Source: Bacteroidales bacterium (lineage in GTDB: Bacteria; Bacteroidota; Bacteroidia; Bacteroidales; ML635J-15). From it: a stretch of 48,570 nt of DNA. The stretch is from contig JAQVOR010000007.1 of NCBI GenBank assembly GCA_028702535.1, positions 1 to 48,570 on the forward strand, written 5' to 3'. The notes below the pieces were generated by a model. It searched no databases and had not been told where the DNA came from. It saw only the letters and a list, made by a program, of their open reading frames with translations. Of this stretch, positions 1 through 9,680 are shown one piece after another; within the stretch, counting starts at the first letter, position 1, and each line of letters opens with the position of its first letter. Both the position numbers and the translations under genes were made by a program.

Positions 1-1416
1 GCCCACACGTGGTTTGGTGATTATATTACTTGCTCATCGGCAGAGGATATGTGGATAAACGAAGGTTGGGCCACATATAATGCAACTGTTTTTACACAAT
101 ATTTATATGGATTAGATGCTGCGAAAAGTTTTCGAAATAAATCTCACGAAACTGTATTACGATATTACCATATTCAAGATGGTGGATTTCATGCTCTTTA
201 CCCAATGGATCAAAGTCTAACATATTCGCGTACCGTTTATGAAAAAGGAGCAAGTACCGCTCATTCGTTACGTGGATATCTTGGCGATGAGATGTTTTTT
301 AATGGGATAACTGAATTCCTTCAAGAAAATGCTTACACTTCGGTTTCATCTTACGACATGAGAGATTTTCTTACCAATTATGGTGGAATAGATATGACAG
401 ACTTTTTTGATGATTGGGTTTTTTCTCCAGGTTTTTTTCATTTTTCAATCGATTCGGCTATTGTTCAACAAAATGGAGCAGAATATGATGTTACGGTTTA
501 TATGCAACAAAAACTTCGTGGACGCGAGACTTATGCTAACTCAAACAGAGTTGAAGTAAGTTTTATGAAACCTGATTATAGCGTACAAACAAAACTTATG
601 GAATTTGACGGACAGTTTGGAGTGCAATCATTTACAATCCCTTTTGAGCCTGTTTTAACTTTATGCGATTATAACCAAGTTTTAGCTGATGCTACAATTG
701 TTGAAGTGAAATTTTTAAAATCTAAAGGCTTATCATATTATAATTATACTTATTTTATTGCCGATGTACAATCTGTTAATGAAAATGACAGTACATTTTT
801 TCGTGTAACTCACAATTGGGCAGCTCCCGACAGTTTTAAAACTGAAATTCCAGGTCTTATCATTGCCGACCATAGATATTGGACAATTGAAGCACTGCAA
901 ACTGGCAACTTTAAAGCAAAAGCACGTTTTACTTATAATAAAAACACTAACAGCTCAGGATATGTTGACAATAATTTTATCACAAACAGTCTCGATTCTT
1001 TAGTCTTATTATATCGCCCGAACAAGTCTGCTGATTGGACTATTGAGCCAGCAAACCACTCAACTGTAGTGAAAAGATTTACTGTCGATTCAGTTAAAAC
1101 TGGAGAATATTCTCTAGCAATTTGGGACTGGGATAAATATTTAGATATAAGAAATGATAAAGTTATTGCAAATCTTGCAGATATCTATCCAAATCCAAAT
1201 TCTGGTGAGTTTTATTTAAAAACAGAGGAAAATTATTCTGGAACTGCACAAATATTAAATAATATAGGAGTAATTATCTATCAGAAAAATATCCAAAATA
1301 CAAATACTGATATCAAGTTTGAACTTAGTAATTTATCCGATGGATTGTATTTTATAAAACTAATAGATGATAAAACAAATAGAGTAATAGTAAAGAAAAT
1401 TATTGTCCAAAAATAG
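1..1416 (+). CDS. M1 family metallopeptidase, 3' part, with T9SS sorting domain
   Basis: This is the C-terminal 471 residues of a secreted zinc aminopeptidase of the M1 (gluzincin) family; the reading frame is open to base 1, so the start and the N-terminal part lie outside the window. The first residues, AHTWFGD, are the end of the HExxH zinc motif, and the third zinc ligand is the Glu of WINEGWATY, 19 residues after the second His as the family requires. YEKGA near residue 80 is the conserved region holding the catalytic Tyr. The middle is an all-beta region, and the last ~75 residues (from YPNPNSGEF) form a T9SS type A sorting domain, so the protein is exported through the outer membrane. 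The stop is 8 bp before tyrS, so the two may be co-transcribed. Family assignment is firm; the natural substrate is not known. Confidence 0.9.
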   Translation, partial: AHTWFGDYITCSSAEDMWINEGWATYNATVFTQYLYGLDAAKSFRNKSHETVLRYYHIQDGGFHALYPMDQSLTYSRTVYEKGASTAHSLRGYLGDEMFFNGITEFLQENAYTSVSSYDMRDFLTNYGGIDMTDFFDDWVFSPGFFHFSIDSAIVQQNGAEYDVTVYMQQKLRGRETYANSNRVEVSFMKPDYSVQTKLMEFDGQFGVQSFTIPFEPVLTLCDYNQVLADATIVEVKFLKSKGLSYYNYTYFIADVQSVNENDSTFFRVTHNWAAPDSFKTEIPGLIIADHRYWTIEALQTGNFKAKARFTYNKNTNSSGYVDNNFITNSLDSLVLLYRPNKSADWTIEPANHSTVVKRFTVDSVKTGEYSLAIWDWDKYLDIRNDKVIANLADIYPNPNSGEFYLKTEENYSGTAQILNNIGVIIYQKNIQNTNTDIKFELSNLSDGLYFIKLIDDKTNRVIVKKIIVQK

Positions 1417-1424
1417 AATTAATT

Positions 1425-2717
1425 ATGAGTTTTGTTAAAGAGTTGGAATGGAGAGGCATGATACGTGATATCATGCCCGGAACAGAAGATTTATTAAATA
1501 AGGAATTTGTTACTGCTTATGTAGGTATAGATCCAACAGCCGATTCCTTGCATATTGGTCATTTGGTGAGTATAATGATGTTGAAACATTTACAATTAAG
1601 TGGACATAGACCTATTGTACTTTTGGGTGGAGCAACTGGAATGATTGGAGATCCAAGTGGAAAATCTCAAGAACGTAATTTATTAGACGAAGAAACTTTG
1701 AGACATAATCAAAAAGCTATTCATAATCAAATTTCTAAATTTCTTGATTTCGACACCCCTAATAAAAACAAAGCCGAATTGGTTAACAATTACGATTGGA
1801 TGAGCAAATTCTCATTCCTTGACTTTATTCGCGACATTGGTAAGCATCTCACTGTGAACTACATGATGTCGAAAGACTCGGTAAAAAAACGTATAACGGG
1901 CGATGATAAAAGCGGTATGTCATTCACTGAATTTACATATCAGTTGGTGCAGGGTTACGATTTTTTTCATTTGTACACAAAATATGATTGCAAATTACAA
2001 ATGGGTGGCAGCGACCAATGGGGAAATATTACCACTGGTTCAGAATTAATACGTCGCACAATTGGAGGCGAAGCTTTTGCTCTTACCTGTCCGCTTATTA
2101 CAAAAGCTGACGGCGGTAAATTTGGAAAAACTGAATCAGGGAATATTTGGCTCGACCCCGATCGTACGAGTCCATATTCATTTTATCAATTTTGGCTTAA
2201 TGTATCAGATGAAGATGCAGTTAAATACATCAAAATATTCACAATTTTAGACCAAACTACAATAGATAATATTGTAAAAGAACATAATGAATCAACACAT
2301 TTAAGAATACTTCAAAAACGACTTGCGGAAGAAATTACAACAATGGTGCATTCAAAAGAAGATCTCCAAACGGCAATCGAAGCATCAGAAATCCTATTTG
2401 GAAAATCTACTAGCGATAGTTTAAAGAAACTTGATGAATGGACATTTTTAAGCGTGTTTGAAGGTGTGCCAATGTACGTAGTGAAAAAATCGAATATTAA
2501 AACTGGAGTAAATATTTTTGATTTGTTAACTGATCATACAGAAATTTTTTCGTCAAAAGGGGAACTTCGTAGAACAATTCAAGGAAACGGATTGAGCATT
2601 AATAAAGAAAAGTATGCAGACCTTGAAGGGACGATAGACTCATCGTTTTTAATTAGTAATAAATACATATTAATTCAAAAAGGCAAAAAAAATTATTTTT
2701 TGATTTTAGCTAAATAA
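1425..2717 (+). CDS. tyrS: Tyrosyl-tRNA synthetase
   Basis: Class I aminoacyl-tRNA synthetase that activates tyrosine with ATP and charges tRNA-Tyr in the cytoplasm. The 430-residue length is normal for the bacterial enzyme. The HIGH signature is at residues 43-46, the KMSKS-equivalent loop is KFGKT at 232-236, and GGSDQWGN near 194-201 is the tyrosine-pocket motif. The last ~75 residues, with [15 protein letters not shown], form the C-terminal S4-like RNA-binding domain. The start ATG lies 8 bp after the M1 peptidase stop. KFGKT identifies the TyrZ/TyrS subgroup common in Bacteroidota. No T-box or other leader is visible upstream. Confidence 0.98.
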   Translation: MSFVKELEWRGMIRDIMPGTEDLLNKEFVTAYVGIDPTADSLHIGHLVSIMMLKHLQLSGHRPIVLLGGATGMIGDPSGKSQERNLLDEETLRHNQKAIHNQISKFLDFDTPNKNKAELVNNYDWMSKFSFLDFIRDIGKHLTVNYMMSKDSVKKRITGDDKSGMSFTEFTYQLVQGYDFFHLYTKYDCKLQMGGSDQWGNITTGSELIRRTIGGEAFALTCPLITKADGGKFGKTESGNIWLDPDRTSPYSFYQFWLNVSDEDAVKYIKIFTILDQTTIDNIVKEHNESTHLRILQKRLAEEITTMVHSKEDLQTAIEASEILFGKSTSDSLKKLDEWTFLSVFEGVPMYVVKKSNIKTGVNIFDLLTDHTEIFSSKGELRRTIQGNGLSINKEKYADLEGTIDSSFLISNKYILIQKGKKNYFLILAK

Positions 2718-2762
2718 TACGAACTTTGTGATAATTACATTGTTATCAAAACCAAAAGCACT

Positions 2763-3890
2763 ATGAAAAATAAAATTACAATTCTAACAATAGTATTATT
2801 TCTGCACAGTTTCATTGGCTTTTCGCAGAAAGATTCTACTCCAATTTCTAAATATCAAGAGTTTGCACTGTTTATTACTGGGCAGGAGTTTCCAGTATCC
2901 AATACTGATACCACAATTGATCGAGCTTTTTGGATAGACTATCAATCTAAAATTAATGAAGACTGGCCAAGTATGGATAGCTCACGTTTAACTCCTATGC
3001 GTGATTGGAGCAATGAAGTAATAAAACCCCAAATAAATGATAGTTTAACATTATTTTATCCATTTTCTGGTCCTGATTTTTTACATGCTCATGTTTTATT
3101 TCCAAATGCAAGCAATTATCTTTTTCTCGCTCAAGAACAACTTGGTGAAATTCCCAATATTTCAAAGGCAAGTGAGCGAGAGCTCTCTGATTACCTAGAT
3201 AAGTTTTATTACTCAATACGTGATATTTACAAAAGAAGCTATTTTATTACAGGACGCATGAATACAGACTTACATAATGCAAGTATCAAGGGTGTGCTAC
3301 CTGTGATAATCTTTTTTATGTCTCAAACTGAACATGAAATACATGACATAAAATATGAAACTCTTGATGTTAATGGCGATTTTAAAGAGTTCAAATCAAT
3401 TACAGGTAGATTTTCTGCAACAGAATGTGTTACAATATCATTTAGCGAGGCTAATAGCGAAAAAGTTAAAACACTAAGATATTTTCGTTGCGATATTTCT
3501 GATAGTGGTTTTGCGGCAACACCGGTGTTCAAATCATATCTCGACAAACTCGATACGGTAAATACTTATGTCAAATCTGCATCATATTTATTGCATTATG
3601 GTACATTTAATATCATTCGAAATATTATTTTGGATAATTCTGAGGCAGTTCTGCAAGATGATACTGGTATCCCATTAAAATATTACCAACCTGAAATATG
3701 GACTGCAAAGCTTTTTGGTGTTTACGTGAAACCAATATCCGATTTTACAAGTCCATACCTTATGCAATCAGACCTTAAAGCAATTTACGACAAAGGAGAA
3801 GACATTGATACATTGCCATTTTCTTTAGGATATCATTGGCGAACAGGTGAGCAAAACCAAATGTTTTTTATAAGAATCAAACCAGAATAA
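2763..3890 (+). CDS. Secreted protein of unknown function, 375 aa
   Basis: I do not recognise a named family. The protein starts with a clear Sec signal peptide (hydrophobic residues 7-20, likely cleavage after GFSQ at about 22), so it is periplasmic or surface-exposed. The mature part is aromatic-rich and contains LFYPFSGPDFLHAHVLFP around residues 97-114. That stretch reads like a conserved core, and the chain later shows YLLHYGTFN and KYYQPEIWTAKLFG. There is no lipobox, T9SS tail or obvious catalytic triad. It sits 46 bp after tyrS and 11 bp before the flavin reductase gene on the same strand, which gives no strong functional hint. Real-gene status is supported by the signal peptide, length and codon use. 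Confidence 0.85.
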   Translation: MKNKITILTIVLFLHSFIGFSQKDSTPISKYQEFALFITGQEFPVSNTDTTIDRAFWIDYQSKINEDWPSMDSSRLTPMRDWSNEVIKPQINDSLTLFYPFSGPDFLHAHVLFPNASNYLFLAQEQLGEIPNISKASERELSDYLDKFYYSIRDIYKRSYFITGRMNTDLHNASIKGVLPVIIFFMSQTEHEIHDIKYETLDVNGDFKEFKSITGRFSATECVTISFSEANSEKVKTLRYFRCDISDSGFAATPVFKSYLDKLDTVNTYVKSASYLLHYGTFNIIRNIILDNSEAVLQDDTGIPLKYYQPEIWTAKLFGVYVKPISDFTSPYLMQSDLKAIYDKGEDIDTLPFSLGYHWRTGEQNQMFFIRIKPE

Positions 3891-3901
3891 AACAACTAAT
3901 A

Positions 3902-4483
3902 ATGTCAAAAAGAGCATTAAAAAAAGGAACTATGGTTTATCCATTACCTGCAGTAATGGTAAGTTGTGGATCAACACCCGAAGAGCATAATATTATAACT
4001 ATAGCATGGACAGGAACAATTTGTTCTGACCCGCCAATGTGTTATATATCTGTACGAAAAAACAGACATTCGCATCACATAATAAAAAAAAACATGGAGT
4101 TTGTCATTAATTTAACTAATAATAAACTTGCTTATGCTACCGATTGGTGTGGAGTAAAATCTGGCGACAAACACAACAAATTTAAAGAAATGAAGCTTAC
4201 TCCTGGCAAAGCTCAAGAGGTGTCGTGCCCAATAATTGAGGAGTCGCCTCTTAATATTGAGTGTAAAGTAACACAAATTATAGAGTTAGGTTCTCACGAT
4301 ATGTTTATAGCAGAAGTTGTTGCGGTTAATGCAGACGAAGCTCACTTTGATAAAGAAACTGACCAATTTCAACTCGCAAATGCAGAAATGATGTGCTATT
4401 TGCATGGTAAATACTATAATGTAGGAAAAAAAATTGGTAAATTTGGGTATTCTATTCAAGGTACAGGCAAAAAGAAAAAATAA
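3902..4483 (+). CDS. Flavin reductase-like (FMN-binding split barrel) protein
   Basis: A 193-residue cytoplasmic protein of the flavin reductase/NADH:FMN oxidoreductase-like split-barrel family (DIM6/NTAB type). It opens with KKGTMVYPLPAVMVSCGSTPEEHNIIT, followed by AWTGTICSDPPMCYISVRKNRHSHHII; this is the usual pattern in which a Pro-containing first strand, the (T)G-x-(I/V)-x-S-x-PP segment and a basic SVRxxRHS stretch build the FMN site. FVINLTN near residue 62 is another family landmark. The C-terminus is Lys-rich (GKKKK). Such proteins bind FMN and may reduce flavin or an unknown electron acceptor; the physiological partner cannot be read from the context. It is 11 bp downstream of the unknown secreted protein and 62 bp upstream of the OsmC gene. 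Confidence 0.9.
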   Translation: MSKRALKKGTMVYPLPAVMVSCGSTPEEHNIITIAWTGTICSDPPMCYISVRKNRHSHHIIKKNMEFVINLTNNKLAYATDWCGVKSGDKHNKFKEMKLTPGKAQEVSCPIIEESPLNIECKVTQIIELGSHDMFIAEVVAVNADEAHFDKETDQFQLANAEMMCYLHGKYYNVGKKIGKFGYSIQGTGKKKK

Positions 4484-4545
4484 GTTTTACAATTATAGTT
4501 TTAAACATTTGCTCATTATAAATGTTATAAGAACAAAAACAGATT

Positions 4546-4971
4546 ATGGATACAGTTGATATTAAATGGAATGAACAAATGTCTTTCATTGTTGATGTGG
4601 ATGGACACTCTTGTATAATTGATGCAAAAACAGATGTTGGCGGATTAGATGAAGGGCCACGACCAAAACCACTATTATTATCTGCTCTTGGTGGATGTAC
4701 TGCAATGGACGTGATTTCTATTTTGCGAAAAATGCGTATTGAACCCGAAAGTTTTCATGTTGTTGTTGATGGCGAACTAACGGATGAGCATCCAAAACAT
4801 TATAACACAATAATTATCAAATATGTTTTGACAGGAGAAAATATTAAGCCCGAGAATGTTAAAAAAGCCGTTAAACTTTCAGAAGAATCTTATTGCGGAG
4901 TTAGCCACGTGCTAAAAAAAGCAATAGAAATACAAACTGAAATACATATTAATGGAGAAATTGTTGTTTGA
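4546..4971 (+). CDS. OsmC family protein (thiol peroxidase-like)
   Basis: A 141-residue member of the OsmC/Ohr superfamily, homodimeric proteins that reduce organic hydroperoxides or related substrates with two cysteines. Both cysteines are present: Cys51 in LSALGGCTAMDV and Cys117 in SEESYCGVSHVL, with the expected spacing and helix context. GPRPKPLLLSALGGC matches the OsmC (YhfA-like) branch rather than Ohr. The arrangement after a flavin reductase-like gene suggests, but does not prove, a redox role. The gene is convergent with the histidine kinase gene, whose stop lies 7 bp downstream; no terminator hairpin is visible between them. Confidence 0.93.
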   Translation: MDTVDIKWNEQMSFIVDVDGHSCIIDAKTDVGGLDEGPRPKPLLLSALGGCTAMDVISILRKMRIEPESFHVVVDGELTDEHPKHYNTIIIKYVLTGENIKPENVKKAVKLSEESYCGVSHVLKKAIEIQTEIHINGEIVV

Positions 4972-4978
4972 TAAACCT

Positions 4979-7900
4979 TTATTCGCTTGTATAAATAGGT
5001 ATTTCAATTACGAATTCTGTTCCTATATTTTCTGTGGTATTAAAGTGAATTGTAGCATTATTGCTAATTAGTATGCTTTTTACCATGCTCAGACCTAATC
5101 CCATACCTGATGATTTTGTTGTAAAATTAGGTTGGAAAATTTTGGGTATCATGTTTTCACTTATTCCGCAACCGTTATCAATAACTTTGGCAATATAGGC
5201 ATTTTCGATCTCTTCGAGGCTTATAATTATTTTGCCATATCTATTATCTGGAATTGCCTGAATACTATTTTTTACAAGATTTGTAAATACTCGTATCATT
5301 TGTTCTTTATCGGCATTTATCAATCCTTCAGTTTTTACATTAAATTCTGTATCAATATCAACATCTTCGGTTGTTTCGTAGAGTTGGGCTGTGGCTATAA
5401 TAACATCTTTTAAATTAATGATTTCTTTACGTGAGACTGGCATTTTGGCAAAATTGCTAAATTCGGAGGCTATCCCCGATAAGATGTCTATTTGTTCAAT
5501 TAGATTTTTCGATACTTTTCGGTAGGTTTTTTCCCAATTTTCGTCTTTTTTATCGTAAGCTCTTTCAAGATATTGAACACTCAATTTCATTGGAGTAAGT
5601 GGATTTTTGATTTCGTGAGCAATTTGTTTTGCCATTTCTCTCCAAGCCATTTCACGCTCCGACTGTGCCAATTTATTTGCTGATTCGCTTAATTCATCAA
5701 CTTTTCGATTATACTCTCGAATAAGGGCACCAAGCTCATCATTTTTTGTGTAAATAATTTTTTCGGCTTTCTTTTTTATGTCCATTGAGCGTATTTTGTC
5801 TTGTATTATGACTAATGGACGCGTTAGTTGGCGCGAAATAAAAATTCCTATTATTATAGATATTAATATTAAAGCAAGAAAAACATTTGAGATTGCAATT
5901 ACGAAATTTGATATTTCCTCTTTAAACTCATTTTGTCGTGCAAAATACGGCAAGTTCAAATAGGCAATTATTTTGTTATCATAATTTCTAAATGGGACAT
6001 AAGCCGATAAATAAGAAATGTTGTCGACAGTTTCGTTAATTACAACGTTTCCGGCATTATTAATTTTAAGCTCTTTGTATGCCATGTAATCTAAATAGCG
6101 ACCTTTTAATCCTTTGTCGTAAAGTTCTATCCTTGATGAGGAAAGTAAAATCCCGTTAAGATCATAAATGTTTATATCAGTATAAAATACATTAGAATAT
6201 TTTACCAAAAGAGAATTTAAAAAATCAGCATCTGCGTAATCTAGTTTGTGTTGTGTGCCGACATTTTGTTCTAATTCAACCAAAACCGAATGTACTTTGT
6301 CTTGTACTGTTTCTTTTTGCTTGTTTTTATATCCTTGCACAATAAAAAATATGGATATAGTACCTGTCAATATAAGCGATAGTATTAAAATTGTTATAAA
6401 TGATACTTGTATCTTTGTTTTTAGATTAATGCCTTTTCTGAAATAGCCTTTAGAGATATTAATAATTAACCATATTATGTTGAGAATAAAGAATAAAAAT
6501 GAAGAAATATAGGTAAAAGCAACTAACTCGTTTGAATATTGTGTATCTGGTTTGCTTAAAATAATAAGGTTCTCAGCATCAGGACGATATTTAAAATGAA
6601 TATATCCATCTTTTACATTGTATGAATATTCACTAGTGTCATTTTCTTGTGGTTTAAGGGTAAATCTGTATTTGTAATCGCCTTTACTACTGATAAGATG
6701 ACCTTTGTTGTATTTTGCATAATTATAGTTTTGCGAAGTTTTTTTAACTGATAATTTTTTGTCTAATAGCAACTCTGGATAGCCAAGACCTTCGCTAAAA
6801 ATTTTTGAATTTAACTCAACATAAATATTAATAAATGTGGAGTCTAATAACATAGAGCTTATTTCTCCCATGTACGATATGCGTCCATTATGATTATCCA
6901 GAAAATAAAAATTAGACCCTGGAATTATTATCCCATAGTCATCGATTTGATTGCGAAAAAAATCAAAACATTCTACTGATAGCATTTCTGGTTCGATAAA
7001 CAAACTGTCGCTACATTGACAAATTGTAGTTTGTATTTCGTATTTGTTAAAATATCTTTTTGATAAGAGAATTTTATTTACAATTGATTGTATTTGTTGA
7101 AATTTTTGGGTAAAAACTGCATTATTGAGAGCTTCGTTTGTTTTTATCTCATCATAAGTTTGTTTAAGAAAAAACTCGGCTCCAACATCTCTTTCGGCTG
7201 CGAGATTATATGTAATCACTTTGTAGGTATCGATCTCTTTTTTATTGCTTAATCGTGAAAAATGCTCCGAAGTAATAAGAGAAACAGGTATCAAAATTAT
7301 TACACTCCAAAAATAGTTCATCTCTCGTTTGGTGCAGATATATGCCAAGCAAATCCATAAAAGTAGGAAAAGCAGATTGAAGATAATAACTGTGTCGATT
7401 GTATAGTTGCCATTTAATGCAGTAATAATCGAATAAAGATATAATATTACTAATGTGATTGAGATTGTGATGAAAGATAACAACTCATTGAAGTTTCGCA
7501 TCAGTCTGTAAAGTATCAGCAAAAAACTCACAATTATAAGTACAATTATTGATGAGCCAAGAATACTGTATATGTCGAGGTTTAGGATGTTCTCGAACCC
7601 AAATGAGATAGACGAATTCCAAACCAAGCCGTTAAGTAGTTCAGATATTAGTTTACCAGAAAAAAACATTATCAATGCTATGGAGATACTAAAAATTAGT
7701 TTTAGAAAAACGCTTGTTTTTATATTGATTTTTGGCTTAAAAAACAGAAATAAAAATCCTGCAAAAGCAATAAAGAAAAAAACATTTATCAGATAATCTC
7801 CAAGTGACGGCAACCAGAATGACTCGGCAAATAATTCGGGACTAAAAAGATTAAATCCAACAAAATTTTGCAAAAAATTAAATTTAAGCAATAGAAATCG

Positions 7901-8674
7901 AAAGATCGACAACAAAACAAAAAACATAAGTGTAAATACCCCGTTTAATTTTCGGTATTTTCTTGATAATGCAGCTAACAGTACAAATAAAAATATTACG
8001 GTCAAAAATATGTTTAATAAAGATGTAAAATGTTGAAATGTAAAAGGCTGCTCATCTTCATATATGTTTTCAGGTAATCTTAGATAGAAATATTCATTTT
8101 CTTCATTTATATTAAAACATATTTTATTGCTGTTGGTTAACGAGTCAATATTGATACTTGCTTTCGGATGTATTTTAAATTCTGAAAAGAATTCATTATT
8201 AAGAATATCGTTTTCATAAGAATATTCTTTTTTTATTCTGAATAAGCCTACAAGATGCCAGTTATCTCCCTCGATTGAGTTGCAAATATACCAGCCATTG
8301 TTTAGATTGATAAGACCTCTATCAAAAAAACCGTATGTAGTACTCGTTGGTAGTGGAATGTCGTTAGTTGTCCAGCATTTTAGTTCGTTGTTTTGATATA
8401 AAAAGTAGCCTGTGCCGTCTTCGGTAAAGGTATCATCCGATGCCTCATAAAAGTATTTTTCTATGTCGTCTTGATTTTGGTAAAACTTTTCTGATAAATG
8501 TTTGCAACGGGATTCGAGTATGTTAATTTTTTGATTAATTACAGTTTCGATATGTTCGACATTTATCTGCTCGTGGTTTTGTGCTTTAGGTAAGTTTGCC
8601 ACAGTAATACTTAGCAAGTAAGAAATTGCAAGAATAACAAAACTTATAATAATATGCAGAGGTTTGATTTTCAT
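4979..8674 (-). CDS. Large orphan membrane sensor histidine kinase (NtrY-like layout), 1231 aa
   Basis: An inner-membrane sensor kinase. Residues 1-27 hold the first membrane helix, followed by an extracytoplasmic segment to ~205. A block of seven or so hydrophobic helices spans about 210-460, and a further helix sits near 485. A second periplasmic region then runs to ~730, with helices near 735 and 785, a smaller sensor loop (about 805-925), and a last helix near 930-950. A HAMP linker (SRQLTRPL) follows. The kinase core is complete: phospho-acceptor His1020 in AHEIKNPLTPMK, N-box Asn1136 in NLVKNSIQAI, G1 DNGCG at 1166-1170 and G2 GMGLGL at 1190-1195. No response regulator gene adjoins it. 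It starts 2 bp after the rlmH stop, so the two are probably translated together. The signal it senses is unknown. Confidence 0.93.
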   Translation of the reverse strand: MKIKPLHIIISFVILAISYLLSITVANLPKAQNHEQINVEHIETVINQKINILESRCKHLSEKFYQNQDDIEKYFYEASDDTFTEDGTGYFLYQNNELKCWTTNDIPLPTSTTYGFFDRGLINLNNGWYICNSIEGDNWHLVGLFRIKKEYSYENDILNNEFFSEFKIHPKASINIDSLTNSNKICFNINEENEYFYLRLPENIYEDEQPFTFQHFTSLLNIFLTVIFLFVLLAALSRKYRKLNGVFTLMFFVLLSIFRFLLLKFNFLQNFVGFNLFSPELFAESFWLPSLGDYLINVFFFIAFAGFLFLFFKPKINIKTSVFLKLIFSISIALIMFFSGKLISELLNGLVWNSSISFGFENILNLDIYSILGSSIIVLIIVSFLLILYRLMRNFNELLSFITISITLVILYLYSIITALNGNYTIDTVIIFNLLFLLLWICLAYICTKREMNYFWSVIILIPVSLITSEHFSRLSNKKEIDTYKVITYNLAAERDVGAEFFLKQTYDEIKTNEALNNAVFTQKFQQIQSIVNKILLSKRYFNKYEIQTTICQCSDSLFIEPEMLSVECFDFFRNQIDDYGIIIPGSNFYFLDNHNGRISYMGEISSMLLDSTFINIYVELNSKIFSEGLGYPELLLDKKLSVKKTSQNYNYAKYNKGHLISSKGDYKYRFTLKPQENDTSEYSYNVKDGYIHFKYRPDAENLIILSKPDTQYSNELVAFTYISSFLFFILNIIWLIINISKGYFRKGINLKTKIQVSFITILILSLILTGTISIFFIVQGYKNKQKETVQDKVHSVLVELEQNVGTQHKLDYADADFLNSLLVKYSNVFYTDINIYDLNGILLSSSRIELYDKGLKGRYLDYMAYKELKINNAGNVVINETVDNISYLSAYVPFRNYDNKIIAYLNLPYFARQNEFKEEISNFVIAISNVFLALILISIIIGIFISRQLTRPLVIIQDKIRSMDIKKKAEKIIYTKNDELGALIREYNRKVDELSESANKLAQSEREMAWREMAKQIAHEIKNPLTPMKLSVQYLERAYDKKDENWEKTYRKVSKNLIEQIDILSGIASEFSNFAKMPVSRKEIINLKDVIIATAQLYETTEDVDIDTEFNVKTEGLINADKEQMIRVFTNLVKNSIQAIPDNRYGKIIISLEEIENAYIAKVIDNGCGISENMIPKIFQPNFTTKSSGMGLGLSMVKSILISNNATIHFNTTENIGTEFVIEIPIYTSE

Positions 8675-8676
8675 AT

Positions 8677-9150
8677 TTAATCGTGATGGTATGGTTCGTT
8701 GTTTAAAATACTAAAAGCTCTATATAATTGTTCGGCAAATATTATTCGTACTAATTGATGTGAAAAGGTCATTTTTGACAATGAAATTTTTGCATTAGCA
8801 CGTTTATAAACCTCTTCCGAAAAGCCATAAGGACCTCCAATGACAAAGATAAGGTTTTTGGCTCCAGAAACAAGTGTTTTGTTTAAGAAAACTGCAAAAT
8901 CTTTTGAGTTTGTTTGTTTGCCTTTCTCATCTAATAGCACCATTTGATCAGATGTAGAAACTTCCGCTATTATTTTTTCACCTTCAAGTTTTTTTTGAAC
9001 ACTTTCACTCATTTTTTTTGAGTTTTTTATGTCTTTGATGATTTTTATCTCAAATTTACAATATCTGTTTATTCGTTTTACATATTCTTCAATGCCTGTT
9101 TTAATATGAGTTTTATCTGTTTTTCCTATTACTAATAATTGTATATTCAT
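8677..9150 (-). CDS. rlmH: 23S rRNA pseudouridine-1915 N3-methyltransferase
   Basis: A SPOUT-fold methyltransferase that uses S-adenosylmethionine to methylate pseudouridine 1915 in helix 69 of 23S rRNA in assembled ribosomes. The 157-residue length is typical. The trefoil-knot cofactor region is seen as LIFVIGGPYGFSEEVYKRA (about 98-116), followed by SLSKMTFSHQLVRIIFAEQLYRAF. The chain ends with the family's PYHHD tail. It is the first gene of a minus-strand pair with the histidine kinase and is divergent from the DUF4783 gene; rlmH next to DUF4783 and nadC is a common arrangement in Bacteroidota as I recall it. Confidence 0.97.
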   Translation of the reverse strand: MNIQLLVIGKTDKTHIKTGIEEYVKRINRYCKFEIKIIKDIKNSKKMSESVQKKLEGEKIIAEVSTSDQMVLLDEKGKQTNSKDFAVFLNKTLVSGAKNLIFVIGGPYGFSEEVYKRANAKISLSKMTFSHQLVRIIFAEQLYRAFSILNNEPYHHD

Positions 9151-9278
9151 AATATGTTAAAAATTTTGGATATAAAGATACTGGAAAGATTTAAATTATT
9201 TATATCTTGCGGTTTAAATGTTTGGTTTAGTTTTTGTATGCAATAATGAAAATTGCAAAGTAAAACGAAAAAAAATAA

Positions 9279-9680
9279 ATGATGAAAAAAATTAAAGTAT
9301 TATTGGCAGTAATTATTTTGGGGACTGCATTAGGAGCAAATGCTTTTCCGATTTTTGATATCCCGCCTAAGATTTTTGATGCCATGAAAGTTGGAAATGC
9401 TATTGAGTTATCTAAACATTTTAACTCTTCGGTTGAGTTAGTTATTCTTGACAAAGAGGATGTTTATAGTAAACAACAAGCAGAACAGATTTTGAAAAGT
9501 TTCTTTGATAAAAATAAATCCAAAAGTTTTACTCTATTGCATCAAGGAGGAAAAGAGGGTGCACAGTATGCTATTGGAAATCTTGAAACTGTGAGTGGTC
9601 AAATATATCGGGTTTATTTTCTCGTTAAAGAAAGCGGTGGTAAACCATTAATTCATCAAATGCGAATCGAAGAAGAATGA
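9279..9680 (+). CDS. DUF4783 family exported protein
   Basis: A 133-residue exported protein matching the DUF4783 family, found almost only in Bacteroidota. Residues 1-22 form a signal peptide (hydrophobic core ending at ANAF). The mature part is a small alpha+beta fold of the NTF2/SnoaL-like kind: FDAMKVGNAIELSKHFNSSVELVI, then YSKQQAEQILKSFFDKNKSKSF and the closing strands. Its function is unknown. The stop overlaps the nadC start by 4 bp (ATGA), so it is translationally coupled to NAD synthesis and then to the YihY gene. The second methionine (residue 2) is an equally possible start. Confidence 0.85.
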   Translation: MMKKIKVLLAVIILGTALGANAFPIFDIPPKIFDAMKVGNAIELSKHFNSSVELVILDKEDVYSKQQAEQILKSFFDKNKSKSFTLLHQGGKEGAQYAIGNLETVSGQIYRVYFLVKESGGKPLIHQMRIEEE

